This document shows, piece after piece, positions 10,003 to 21,452 of a stretch of DNA of 64,000 bases. Position 1 is the first letter of the stretch; every line of letters starts with the position of its first letter. Under the pieces are notes generated by a model, which was not told where the DNA came from, ran no database searches, and saw only the letters and a list, made by a program, of their open reading frames with translations. Source of the stretch: Epithemia pelagica (taxonomy: Eukaryota; Bacillariophyta; Bacillariophyceae; Surirellales; Surirellaceae); the NCBI GenBank assembly GCA_946965045.2, contig OX337228.1, positions 4,836,001-4,900,000 of the forward strand. The letters are read 5' to 3'. A program made the translations under genes and the position numbers.

Positions 10003-11370
10003 TCACACATCAACCAATTTAGGCTTGAACATCCTCTCAGTTGGACGATGATCGACAATGGAACAGCCAAATGCTACACCATTTGCGTTTTGTGCATCAA
10101 TTTGATCTCGGTCGAATCCTTGCGGTGGGATTGGATATGATCTCCAGAAGAATCGATGGTCCCCACTGTCATTCTTACCTTCCGCTTGTGATGTTGATAC
10201 ATCAGCGAAAGCCGAAGAGGGATCAGCGTTAATGGTGCTACGATTCGACTCTTCTTGGCGTTCAATCTTTGAAATGACAGAGAACCGTTCAAGAGACACC
10301 TTCGAACTTGAAAGACTTTCAAATTTGCTAATGAGATCTTGCAACTTTTTTGAGTTGCCTTGTGATGTCGATAGTGGTGTTTCCGCTTTCTCTCCGTCGC
10401 CTCTCTTTTGTTCAGACTTGATTGTTTCTCGAAACCTTCTCATTCGAGTTACTAGAGGTTCACCAGCTTGGTGGAGCACGTGTTGATCAGGGCGAGTAGC
10501 TACAAAATCGCTAAAAGAATCAAACGAAAGCTCCGACACGACTGTACGGTCGCAATCGGGCTTCTTTGGAATGGTTATCGCCGTAAACTGTCCCATGTTT
10601 GTCTCATCCGAAGCAAAGATAAAGTCGCCCGAGACTGATAAACCTGCATCTCTTGAAGCGGGTGGGTCGGGTTTCGTGGGTTCTAAGACGTCTCCATGTT
10701 GTGTTAGCGCATCCACGCTAGGTCCAGGAACAGAGAATGGCCGCATCGTTCGTTTTGAGTCGAGTGGTTGTTTGACATATAAAGCATCTGTGGAGAGAAG
10801 ATTAACCTGGTTTTGAACTTCACACGCGGGATAATCCACAAGATCGATTGAGGTGACCAGCATATTTGACGATTCCTCGGACCTGGCCGTTGTATACGTC
10901 GCCGGTGAGTGGCATTCCGGAAATACTTTTTCGTGCTCTTCGTCGGAATCCTGGTCCTCGTCCCATTCGGTTCCCTCTTCTACGACCTTGAGCGAACCCG
11001 TTGTATTGAACAACTCACTGGCAAGATCATGTTCGCTATCTAGTGTCCCTTCGTGAAAGAGGAGCCGCACGTCATTGGCGCCCACTGCTTCATTCGAGTC
11101 GTTTTCGTCGACGACTACATAATACTTTGCTTGAGAAGAGTCACTAGCAACATCGACGCTTTCGTCCTTCAGGCTCCCGGAACTTCGAAGTTCGCGCAGA
11201 GCTGCGAGCGGAGAGAGACATCTCAGGACCTCGAGTGACCTAGCCAGGCGACCTTTCTCATTCGCTTCGACCAAGTATGCTTCCATGGAGAAAATTCCTT
11301 CTTCCTCGTCAACTTGACACGCCAAGGCCTTGTCCTTTCGGGCATTCACACCTCCAAACACTTTCGGCAT
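10003..11370 (-). CDS. Unknown acidic protein
   Basis: A single-exon gene of 455 residues starting at a clear ATG (MPKVFGGVNARKDK) and ending 142 bp from the convergent zinc-module gene. The first 75 residues contain a Leu-rich helical block (GRLARSLEVLRCLSPLAALRE) that looks like the most ordered part. The rest is acidic and Ser/Thr-rich with one probable coiled region (KKLQDLISKFESLSSSKVSLERF). There is no signal peptide, membrane span or known catalytic motif. I do not recognise the family. The frame is long, has good codon content and an ATG start, so it is probably real. Confidence 0.65.
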   Translation of the reverse strand: MPKVFGGVNARKDKALACQVDEEEGIFSMEAYLVEANEKGRLARSLEVLRCLSPLAALRELRSSGSLKDESVDVASDSSQAKYYVVVDENDSNEAVGANDVRLLFHEGTLDSEHDLASELFNTTGSLKVVEEGTEWDEDQDSDEEHEKVFPECHSPATYTTARSEESSNMLVTSIDLVDYPACEVQNQVNLLSTDALYVKQPLDSKRTMRPFSVPGPSVDALTQHGDVLEPTKPDPPASRDAGLSVSGDFIFASDETNMGQFTAITIPKKPDCDRTVVSELSFDSFSDFVATRPDQHVLHQAGEPLVTRMRRFRETIKSEQKRGDGEKAETPLSTSQGNSKKLQDLISKFESLSSSKVSLERFSVISKIERQEESNRSTINADPSSAFADVSTSQAEGKNDSGDHRFFWRSYPIPPQGFDRDQIDAQNANGVAFGCSIVDHRPTERMFKPKLVDV

Positions 11371-12247
11371 ACCTTAGTCGTCAATCACAGAAAAGAAAAT
11401 GTCAGACTGATAGATGAAATGAAAGGGACACTGGAGGCCGTCGTCGTTACCACGAACCAAAATTTCCAATGGTACCCGGACCAGATTGCTGTCGAGTATC
11501 CAAGGGAACGAATATATGTGGAGCACATGGCCAAAAAATGAGCGTCCGGAGTCCGGTTGTCAGAATTTTCGACACACATGCGCGCTATCGTGTTAGATAC
11601 GGATGGAAGCAATAATTCGTCCGGATCAATTCGCATGCATACATAGAGGGGCGGGCACTCGTAGCAAGTAGCAAGAGCAAGTAGATAGGACATAACTGCC
11701 ATCCACACCTTAGACTGCCTTAAGTATTCAATGAAGCATGCGCGGGAAGCGTTCATGGCCGTAAATCCAACTAATAATGGAAAAACGTACAACAAGATCG
11801 GCTCTCCTCCCGGGTCCGTTGGGGTTGGGAGTCATTTCCCAGTTTCCCATTCCCGGGTTCTGACGGAACACCATCTTAGTCGCTTTTCGGGTGCTGGTGC
11901 GAGTGCGAGCCGCTTTGCATCATTGGCGTGTCTTGGCGACCGGGCGTGACAGAGCGTGCCACGCCTTTTACATATGCCTTCGGATGCAACTCGCCGACAA
12001 CTTAAGATTCGAATACAAACAGATAGCTCTGCCGCAATAAGTGGGAGCCTTAAATAGTTTATTCTGTCGAAGAGGTTTGATAATAGTGTGGCTGTCTTTC
12101 TGCGATAAGCTCCTTTTACAGCGTAATACTCGTACATCAGCAGTTAGCAACGGTCGGCAAGATCGACAATGGAGTAAAGAAGTAACGAACCGCAGTCCGT
12201 AGTGCTTGTATTCTTCGATACAGAGACAATCATATCATAGGGACAGA
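11371..12247. other. Intergenic region between divergent genes
   Basis: About 880 bp separating the unknown acidic gene (-) and the J-domain gene (+). Open frames on both strands here are short and lack family signatures. It presumably contains both promoters; no distinctive regulatory motif was seen. Confidence 0.4.
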
Positions 12248-14002
12248 ATGAGATACGATCTTGCGTTTTTTCTGTGCTGTTGTAAATCGTTCTTGGGAGA
12301 TGACACGGGCGACAACGACTTTTATGGGATTCTGGACGTTGAACGGGATGCCTCCCAAGAAGAGATTAAGCGAGCTTACAAGAAGCAAAGTCTTCTAATG
12401 CATCCGGACAAGCTGGCTCAACGAGGGCTGACAGTGACGGACGAAGACCAAGCGAGATTCACTCGAATGAAAGAAGCGTATGAGGTTCTCTCCGACCCAC
12501 ACAAACGAGAAACATACAATGCTGTCGGCGAACGAGGCATGAAATGGATCGATGAGCCTTTCAGCATCGACCCTCAAGAACTTGCCCACAACTTTGCCAA
12601 TTCGTCAGTTTTGGATCGATCCAAAATTTTTTCCATCTTTGTGTTCTTTGCCGTGTCTGTTCTGATTCTTCCCTTTTTGGTTTGCCTTCATGTCGATGGT
12701 ATCTTCGGAGATGATGCTTCATGGTTTGCGACATTGACACCGCTGTGGCTCTGGGATACTTTCATCCTGTTTTATCACATTCGAGTAATACTTATGGGTC
12801 CTATTAGTCGACCCGAGCATATTCCGCCTGATGAATGGGTTGACCCTCTGCCGATGAAAAAGCGATTCTTCTCCCTTTTCCGATTTCTTCTTATTGTTGG
12901 TTTCGAAGTGTTGGTCACTATGAAGTTGGACGCCATTCTAGATCTTATGTGGTCCATAGTTTTTGTCCCATTGTATGTATGGGAATTGACTACACTCTTC
13001 AAGAAATGGCCGCTTGCGAGAATGCGCATTGTCACAGTGGAAGACCTTGAGCAAGCACTTGGTAAGCCCTTTACTCAGTTCACTCAAGCAGAAAAGGATC
13101 TTATTGGAAAGAGATACAATGTCGTCCCAAATTTGAGCAGTCCTGAGTTTGAGGCCGCTCAGAAACTCAAGGTTCGTGCTCGACATGATATCATTAAGAG
13201 CTTGTTCAGAATTGTCTTTGTTGTCATTCTTTTGGTTCAGCTCGATTGGGATTTGGACTGGAACTGGTGGCTCGTCTTTTCTCCTTTCTGGATCATAACG
13301 GTCCTCATCTGCTTTGCAAATTACCAAGCATTTGCTGAAGTTCAAGAAAACGCCCTCAAGAAAGACCCGAATCTTTTCCGACCAAAGAAGCCTGATGTAG
13401 AGACGGGTGAGGGCAATGCCACAAGTTACGGAGCAGTCGGTGCCAATGGTCAAGCAACACCCGAAGACGCTGCCGCTGCATCTCCATTGACCGAAGAAGA
13501 ACGGGAAGAACTGAAGGCACAAGTCATGGCAGGCAGTTCCAGACTTTGCAGCAAGTGTTGCTCACAAGGCTTTCTTCTACTGGTGGTTCTCTTGTTTGTT
13601 GGCAAATTAGAGGGAGCAGGCTTTTCGTCGCTTTGGATTATTTCACCGTTTCTTTTCATTGCCGGTATAATGTTGTGTTGTTTGGGATGTGCTATTTTTG
13701 GTATACAGGAGGTGCCAACCGATGGAGTGGAGTTCGACACAGCCGACTTCGGATACTCATCGACTGAAGCCAAACCAACTCAGGCAGGAATGCCCCAACA
13801 ACCAACTCAATCTAGCAACTATACTCCTCCTCAACAACAACCTCCTCCTCCTGCTGATCCTTCACCTGTGATAGTACCACCTCCACCGTCGACCCCCGAG
13901 CCATCAACAATACCAGCTACCACGGAACAGGCTGACCAATTATCAGGAACAGACGTCAATGCTGCACCAGGGCAAAAAGAACAGCTATCTGAACTTGATT
14001 AA
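12248..14002 (+). CDS. J-domain multi-pass membrane protein with TMEM185-like segments
   Basis: A protein of 584 residues from the first ATG (12248); the frame upstream has only a TTG start. After a short hydrophobic N-terminus, residues about 24-94 form a DnaJ J domain (DFYGILDVERDASQEEIKRA, HPD at 52-54). Several hydrophobic segments follow, beginning IFSIFVFFAVSVLILPFLVCL, with recurring P-L/F-W motifs (TPLWLWDTFIL, VFVPLYVWEL, FSPFWIITVLI, ISPFLFIAGIM) that resemble the TMEM185 fold. The C-terminal about 100 residues are Pro/Gln-rich and probably cytosolic. J domains stimulate Hsp70 ATPase, so this likely recruits Hsp70 to a membrane, perhaps the ER. The fusion with TMEM185-like spans is inferred by eye. 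Ends 36 bp from the convergent BRWD gene. Confidence 0.75.
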   Translation: MRYDLAFFLCCCKSFLGDDTGDNDFYGILDVERDASQEEIKRAYKKQSLLMHPDKLAQRGLTVTDEDQARFTRMKEAYEVLSDPHKRETYNAVGERGMKWIDEPFSIDPQELAHNFANSSVLDRSKIFSIFVFFAVSVLILPFLVCLHVDGIFGDDASWFATLTPLWLWDTFILFYHIRVILMGPISRPEHIPPDEWVDPLPMKKRFFSLFRFLLIVGFEVLVTMKLDAILDLMWSIVFVPLYVWELTTLFKKWPLARMRIVTVEDLEQALGKPFTQFTQAEKDLIGKRYNVVPNLSSPEFEAAQKLKVRARHDIIKSLFRIVFVVILLVQLDWDLDWNWWLVFSPFWIITVLICFANYQAFAEVQENALKKDPNLFRPKKPDVETGEGNATSYGAVGANGQATPEDAAAASPLTEEEREELKAQVMAGSSRLCSKCCSQGFLLLVVLLFVGKLEGAGFSSLWIISPFLFIAGIMLCCLGCAIFGIQEVPTDGVEFDTADFGYSSTEAKPTQAGMPQQPTQSSNYTPPQQQPPPPADPSPVIVPPPPSTPEPSTIPATTEQADQLSGTDVNAAPGQKEQLSELD

Positions 14003-14038
14003 TTTCGTTAATAATGTTGTTTGAAATCATGTCGTTTT

Positions 14039-17000
14039 CTACCAGCCCCTTTTGATAAGAATGTTATTGCGTTTGCAAATGTTTCGAAAAGTGTCATCTA
14101 GATTCGCCAGCAACTTCCTGGAAGACACGTGAGAGTCAATAGATCCCAAGACCACTCAAGAGACAACGGAATAGTTTCTTACCTTGCAAGATCATAGAGG
14201 ACGGGATTGCTGGCTTTGTTGAAAGCCATGCAGTTTAGAAACACAAGTTTTAGGTCCTTCTGAAGGTCGCCTATGGTTTTGTAAGATGGGAGGCGGTCTT
14301 CTTCTATTGTTCGGAAGTCCATCGGTTCATCAATGATTTCGTTGTATGCATCTGCGATATCTGGGTACTCCTCTACGACAGGGCCCCCAAATGCTGCGTA
14401 TTGATCTTCTTTCCTCAGTTCCTCAAGAATCCAGTGCGCAAGAATTGATAATTCTTTGAGTTCAACATCGGGCCATTCTTTACTCGGAGGGAGATCTTCA
14501 TCATCGAGCCATCGTTTGCGCTTCCGAGAAGGAGGAGGTTTGGCTGTCGGTTTAAGTTGAGGCGGTTCCTTTCGCTTCTTCGACTTCTCTTGCTTCACGT
14601 TTTTCGTCTTCACTTCTGGTTCACTATCGAATTCAGACGACGAAGGGTCAACGTATGACTTCGTGGCAGTAGCGGATCGTCGTCGGGGACTCTGTCGCTC
14701 CTGCACGCCATGATTGTGTCCATTATCTGGACTCTGATCCCGCGAGCTATCAGTGACGTTGTCCTCAACGGAGGGAATGTTTCTCGATCTGGTCCTCGGC
14801 TCCGAGGCAAATGTGTCCGATCGCGCTGTATTTATGTCCTTGTTACCAGAGTTTCGCGTGCGCCGGCTACGACGACCCTCCAATTCCGGATCTCGGGCAC
14901 GACTTGAACCGGCATGCGAGACACGTCGAGTAGTGTTGGTTTCACGTTGAGATTTCCTTGTGGCAGTCTTTTCAAGGGGATTTCCATCCGTCTCCACAGG
15001 GGCTTTCATGGTCGAGCTTTTACGTGCTGGTCTTTTCTCCGAAGAACTCGAACTTGATTCGACTGAGTCATCGTCGCTATCAAAATGAAAGTCAGATTCG
15101 TCGCCCTGAGCCACTAATCCATCGCTTCTCCGCCTAGATGCGTCGTTACTCCTCTGAGCCCTTGTTCTCCTACCTCGTTCACGTCGGGATTGAGGTTCAT
15201 CCTGTGCGGATCGCCGCCGATTCGAGGCAAGCTCATTGGAATGAGACCTTGTTGCTCTAGTCGATCTCCGAGATTGAACAATATTGGCGGTTTCGTCACC
15301 GGATGAAGAGTCAGACGAAGTGTTTGACATGATGTGACGATCCGATAAGGCAGCACTGTCGCTTCCGTCGGCATCGCTTGTATTGTCGTCTTTATAATCA
15401 GATTGGTTGATTTCCTCCTCTGAATCATTCAAATTCTGTGATCTTGTTCGTTGACCAGACCGAAGTCTTGATGTACCAGAAATGCCACCACGGCGTCCGA
15501 TCCTATTTGAGTCCTCTTGTTCGTTCGTTGTGCTCACCCTTTCAGTCTGGTTCGTATTAGATCGAGAGGACCGGGATGATGATTGGTGGCGAGAACGAAT
15601 ACGTGACTCCTCGTTTCCCCCATTGTTCGACATGTTCAGAGTCCTACTCGATCTCAGAGAACGGCCGACTGGTTGACCACCGGGATTTCTGGCTGCTCGG
15701 CCCCGAATCCCGCCGTCCATAGCTACAACGGAGGCCGATGGTGGCTCAAGTACAGACAACTGAGACTCTTCTTGACGGCGTTCTCGTCTACCATGACTCC
15801 CTCTCACACTAGTTCGGCGGTGAGTAGTATTTGTCAAGTTGTTTGAGTCTGGTAGCGGCAGGTTTTCTAGAGCCGATGAGGTCCTTCTGATTCTAGTGGA
15901 TCGTCGACTTGTTCTTGGATGAATTCCTGATCCAAAAGAAGATGATCGCCCTGTGGACCTAGTTGCCTCATGAGTTTGAGCACTGGCCTGATCGGTGAAA
16001 GGAACGCGAACAGCCTGTTCACGAGTGCGACTATGTTTGCCTTCAAGCGCAGCTACTTCCACTTCCATTTGACTGTCAGTGAATTCTTTATATTCTTCAC
16101 TCGAAAGAATTGCTAATGAGAGCTTCTCGATCATTTGACCTGCGAGCCACGTCAACTCGCAATCACCATTGTATTTCAATGAGTTTTCCCTTATCAATTT
16201 GATGTCTGCAATCACACTCCAAGGATTGGAGTAGTAGTTGGATTCCAGTCGAGACTTCACAAAATCCAATGTCATGGGAACTTCTACTCTTGTAAGGTAG
16301 TCAGAGTACTTCCGAGTATCAACTGGGGCGAGGAAGCAATCTCTAACACCCTCCATATCTTGGATTTCTCTAAGCGCGTCTCTAACTTTCTTTTTCTGAT
16401 CATCTGACAATTTGGGTCGCTCGATAGTCTCAGTAGAATCTTTTCTCACCCTCACTTCCCATGGACTCAATGTATCCTTCGTACGTTCCCTATCCCATAA
16501 GACCTCAATTGTCTGATAACCACTACCACGCAGTGTCGGGTTACTTAAGGAGTCTTCGTCAAGGACATTTGTTACTGTAGCGGGAAAAAATTCGTAGAAC
16601 TCATTTGTGGGGTTCGAATAGGCAACTTCAACAAGAGGAGCGTCATCGTTGGCCAGAGCTTGTTCCAGAGACGACATCCTGGAAACGTAAAGGGACAAAG
16701 GCACAAGGAAATCAGTTTCATCGCTGACAAAAACGGCAACTTCGAAGTTGTGGAAATTCGCCGGTGTGATAAATGATGGTTTAGGCCATGCATCATCACC
16801 AGAAAGCTCCGGTATTCCGGTAAGTTCCAGGGATAAAATCGCGACTACACTGTCGCAAAATTTCTGCTCCGTATGCTTTCTCGGGTAGTATGCCTTGAAT
16901 GGGAACCTATAGCGAATATAGCGTATCAAACAGCGGACAACCGGCCACTCAGCTTCATCTGGCCAATTCTGCCATGGAGGCACCAAGCTCGGAAAATTCG

Positions 17001-20000
17001 TCATCGTCTCATGATGAGCGCGAGGAATGTATACAACAGAGTCACCAACCTGAGGACAATAGCATTTGGTACCATTGAAAGAAGAATCACTTTCATGCCG
17101 AAGAAGCCATTGGTTATGCACTCGTTGAGACTGAGATATCTTGAAATAATGGGAGTCATAATCAGAAGCAAAGGGGCCAGACGGAGTGTTGTTCGAGCTC
17201 ATAAACTGAACCAGTTCCTCGTCGGAAGACGGCTCTCCATCAACGTAACGTCGTCTCGTGTTTCGAGACGACTGTCGATTGGTAGTCATTGAGTTCTCTG
17301 CGGTTTCGTTCCCCAGAACCTCGGACTCTGAACTATCACTTTCATCCGCTTTTCTTTGGGGGTTCGTGTTTGTTTCCAGCTGGAAAGAAGCATCGTCAGA
17401 GTCTGGTTGTTCCTCATCGTTACTGTTCAACCCTTCCTCCATCAAAACGTCACTGTAATCCCTCCACCTCCAGTTCCGCGAGAGCTGTGGACTTGCCCGA
17501 GATGATTCGGGCTGTTCCGAACTTGTAGGCACCAATCCTGTGACGGAGGACGGAGGCATTTGTTCCCCTGAAGCAGACACAACGATTGTACTGCTGTGAT
17601 CATACTGTGCCACGATATTCCCTTTCTTAATTTTCTTTCGGCACCAAAGTCCAGATCTCCTCCTCCGATGGATTCTTTCCCATCGGACGCAGTGTTCTGA
17701 TAAAGGAAGAGGACCAGATAACGACTTGAAAGCGTTGCTAACAAGCTCGCCTGAAGGCGCACCTGAATGAGAACAGCGAACCGACCTGGGAGCAAGATGT
17801 GGTGGTTGCTCCGACCCTCTTTCAATACAGTAACCATCTGGGTCGTAAAGAAGCTCATAGTAGTCATTTGCGAAGTATTGCTCTCTCATCCACAAAGAGG
17901 TGCTCATATGTGGGATACCACAATTCAGAACTGTGACACGGCCACCATCATCAGTAAGAACAAGGTGTAACCCATCTGGAGAAAAACAACCATCTAGATA
18001 CGAACTGATTTGTCCTCGATCTCTAGCCTCTATTGGCCCGTATTCAACTATGTTCTGATGAACAAGAAGGCTTTTTCCTGTTTCAATATTCCATAGTCGT
18101 GCTTTACCATCAGCACCGGCAGAACACACAAGTGAAGGTTCCTTTGGGTGAGGGATTACCACAGCACACTGCTTGGTATGCGCACCCGCTATGCCAAGCA
18201 GGCATTGTCCCGTATGACTATCCCAGACAAAAATATACTGTGAACCCGGCAATATATCATTCGACGTTTGCTTTACCAGCTCGCACTGACTTGTTATGAT
18301 GCACTCATCATCTCGACACCAGATAGCGACGTCACATGATACGTTGCTTTCACTACCGCGGCTTGGTCCACGACGAGCACCGATGGGTATCTGCTGCTTC
18401 TGTGTCTTTGACGACATACTTGAAAGTTTGATAACAATATGAGAAACACGAAAGTTTCTTGCCGAAGGTGTGGTGATCATAGACCCTAATTCACGTTCAA
18501 CTTGACTAGGGTCACACGTGAATGACCATATTCTCACAACACCATCTTTCTGACTCGCGGAAAGGATACGATCACCGTTTGACGAGTAGTGAAGATCCGT
18601 AATAGCACTCAAATGGCCCTTCAGTGTGTTTATAAGGGTCGATGAAGATACCTTACTTGCGAAAGTTTGCCGAGATGCCGCAAACCCTGCTTGGACACTG
18701 GCTTGGTGGTCAGCCAATTCAACTGCCTCATCGTCATCCGCCGAGAAAACACGGCAAATTCCGTCGTCCGCACCAGTTGTGAAGTGCCCACCTGTCGGAC
18801 AAACAGCAACACACAACACTTTCACGGCAGCTCTCCTCGTCCGTGATCCTACTCCAGTCATACTTTCGTCACGAGAGACAGCACCATGTTGGTGCTTCGC
18901 GAGAAGACGGACACCTCGATCTATGGAATCTCCTGCTATGAACCGTCCCGGTTCGTTTGCTTGAGGAGGTAATGGAGGAACAGGAACTCCATTTTCGACG
19001 GGTGGTGGCAACGGAGGTAATGGGATAGGGGCGAGATTCTGTGGACCATCAACGTCTGGTGGAGGAGGTACCGGCTGAAGAGGAACGACGGAGTCGGTAT
19101 TTCTGCTCGTCTCCGCACTTGATTCATTTGTTTCCTGCTGAGGATTGAAATTATCACCGTCACGGTCTTCTACTACCTGATTCTGAGACATGGCCTTTTC
19201 CGAAAAGTGCTGAGGTGGAGCATCAGATTTGTCAGGGTTCGTCGTATCTGGCGGAGCTTTCAATTCCTCATGTGTTGCATGATTTATCGGCCTCTTGGCC
19301 TGGTGCTTTGCCAGACGATTCCCCCGTTTAGTCTTAGAGGAGCAGTAGTCTTTCCGATTGCCAAGTACAGACTTGTATTGTCTTACACAGGCTTCCTTTA
19401 CGTCCCACACTCTCGAACATCCATCCGAAGAGGCGGTTATAAGTCGATACGGAGTAAGATCAGACCAGTATACCATATTTGCCCCTCCCGTGTGACCCCG
19501 AAGTATGGCAATTGGTGTTCCATCCTTCAGACCCCATACTCTGCAATCGCCGTCATCGGATGCCGTCGCCAAAAAAGCGTTGTCCGAAGAAACATGGATA
19601 TCATTGATAACACCAGCGTGTCCACGAAAAGTACAAACAAGGACTGCACCAGCCATGAACGACGTCCTGTCAATGCCGCGACCCTTTGCGACGACATTGG
19701 ACCCCAGACAGTAGAGTTTCACAAGGTAGTCGTCAGCACCTGTAATGAAATAGCGACCTGTTCGATCAAAGCGCATACAGTAGATTGGATATGACAAATG
19801 TGTGTTGATTGTGGCACCATGAGTAAATCTGGATTCTAGATGGTCTTTCCTCACGACAGCAGCCGAGAGGGAACTCCCCAAAATCCCCCTTGATACCCGA
19901 TGTTGCCCCATCCCCGACGGCCGGAGACCGATTTGTCTCAACATGAGAGCATTCTGTACAGCGTTTGAAGGGTAGTGAGACCGAGAAGCAGTAATGGGGT

Positions 20001-21167
20001 CGTGATACTTTTGAACAACTCTTGTGAATCTATGATAGCTTGAATAAGCTTGTGCTTTCGAACGAGCAAGTGACATTTTATCAGTGTCATGTTGATCTCC
20101 AATAATTGCAAGTTGACGATTGAGCTGCGATATGATCCGAACGCAGTTCTGGATATTCTCCTCTCGTACATCCATTGCTCTCATTTCGGCCGATATCGAT
20201 CCATTAGTTCTCGAATTAGCATGTCCCAGAGAAGGTACCGATTCTTTCTTTTTGCCCTGATCTTCGCATTCTGCAAGGATGCGTTTTTGATACTGCAAAG
20301 ACCTTTTCAGTCTACGGAGTTGATTCGATTGAGCAGTGAACTGATCTCTCAACGCAAGGAATGCGCGACATGATTCTGCTGCGTCCGCCCGTGATGCCTC
20401 GTAAAAGGAAAAGATAGTCAATTCATTGCTTTCTGTTGAGCCTCCATTCTCTCCTGACTTGCCAGTCAAACCCGACAAAGCTGGTCGATGCAAGGCAGAG
20501 TATGCCACATGGCTTGCACCCAGCTTTCTGTTGCTATCAGTACCATCAACATCTATTGCATCCTGTACAGTACGGCCTGAGATCGGGTTCGTTATCTTTT
20601 GGCTGCGCTTTTCGGCTCCCAATGTCAACAGATTTGGTGGATTGAGACCTACAGAGCCAACTGCTACGTCTGACACCAAGGAGGATTGTACAAGTTGATG
20701 CAGTTGATCATTGGGACAAGAAGAACCCCAGCTGCGCCGTACGTCAGCATATGTGGCATTTCTGGTGATCTCTCTGGAAGATGATGTCCCTCGAAACGAA
20801 GGTTTGGGTTCCACGAAAGAGGTCTTAAAGGAAATACAAAGAGGATGGGAATAAGTTCTTCAGACCAAAGATGGCTCACCGTATTTGACTGTGAAATGCG
20901 AAAAGATCGCTTCAAACATACCTGAGAAACAGTTCCAAATAGACCCGCATCAGAGAAAGCTGAAGCTAATTCAGACGCTGCATGTCGTATCCGGGCTGCG
21001 AATGATGGATCGTCTTCATGTTCGGACAAGTTTGCCAGCCAACTTGTAATGAGAAACGGCATGTCGCCTCCTCGCCCCAGGCCTGCCTCTGAGACCAACG
21101 ACAGCGGAAGAGGCAGAGCCCGTACCACAGATTTACTGGCCTCATTGGATTTACTTGATTCCGGCAT
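14039..21167 (-). CDS. BRWD/PHIP-type WD40-tandem bromodomain protein
   Basis: Three exons: 20922-21167, 14183-20823 and 14039-14117 (complement), 2321 residues; introns 98 and 65 nt. The small last exon completes the second bromodomain (DLARKLLANLDD...) and ends in TAG. WD40 repeats occupy about 420-1000 (FRGHAGVINDIHVSSDNAFLATA, LKGHLSAITDLHYSS, GADDGICRVFSADD), interrupted by a Pro-rich insertion of about 150 residues. A central block (1190-1500) with YIRYRFPFKAYYPRK and VEVLWDRERTKD corresponds to the region holding the cryptic Tudor in BRWD/PHIP. Bromodomain 1 is at about 1545-1660, followed by a 480-residue Arg/Ser-rich disordered stretch, then bromodomain 2 at about 2205-2310. Family members bind acetylated and H3K4-methylated chromatin and act as CUL4-DDB1 substrate receptors. 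Gene-level identity is well supported by domain order. Confidence 0.88.
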
Positions 21168-21452
21168 TGCAATTGACCCTACCTAGTCAATCTCTGTTTC
21201 CTTGTCCACGGCTGACCGAAGCGCTCCCCTCTGCATGGATGGAGATGGAAGAAACGCGACATCAATTGTGGTCACCGCGTGCCGCGTGCTGGCAAACTTT
21301 CATTCCGAGCGGGTAAAATCTCGAGTACAAACAAAAAGGATCTAAAAGGCGTAGTCTATGACATCTCAGTATTATTTTAGGCGTCTAACTCCAAGATTAT
21401 TGGAGCCATAGACGATAGACTAGACTACGAGTAGATGTAAAAGTACCCATGA

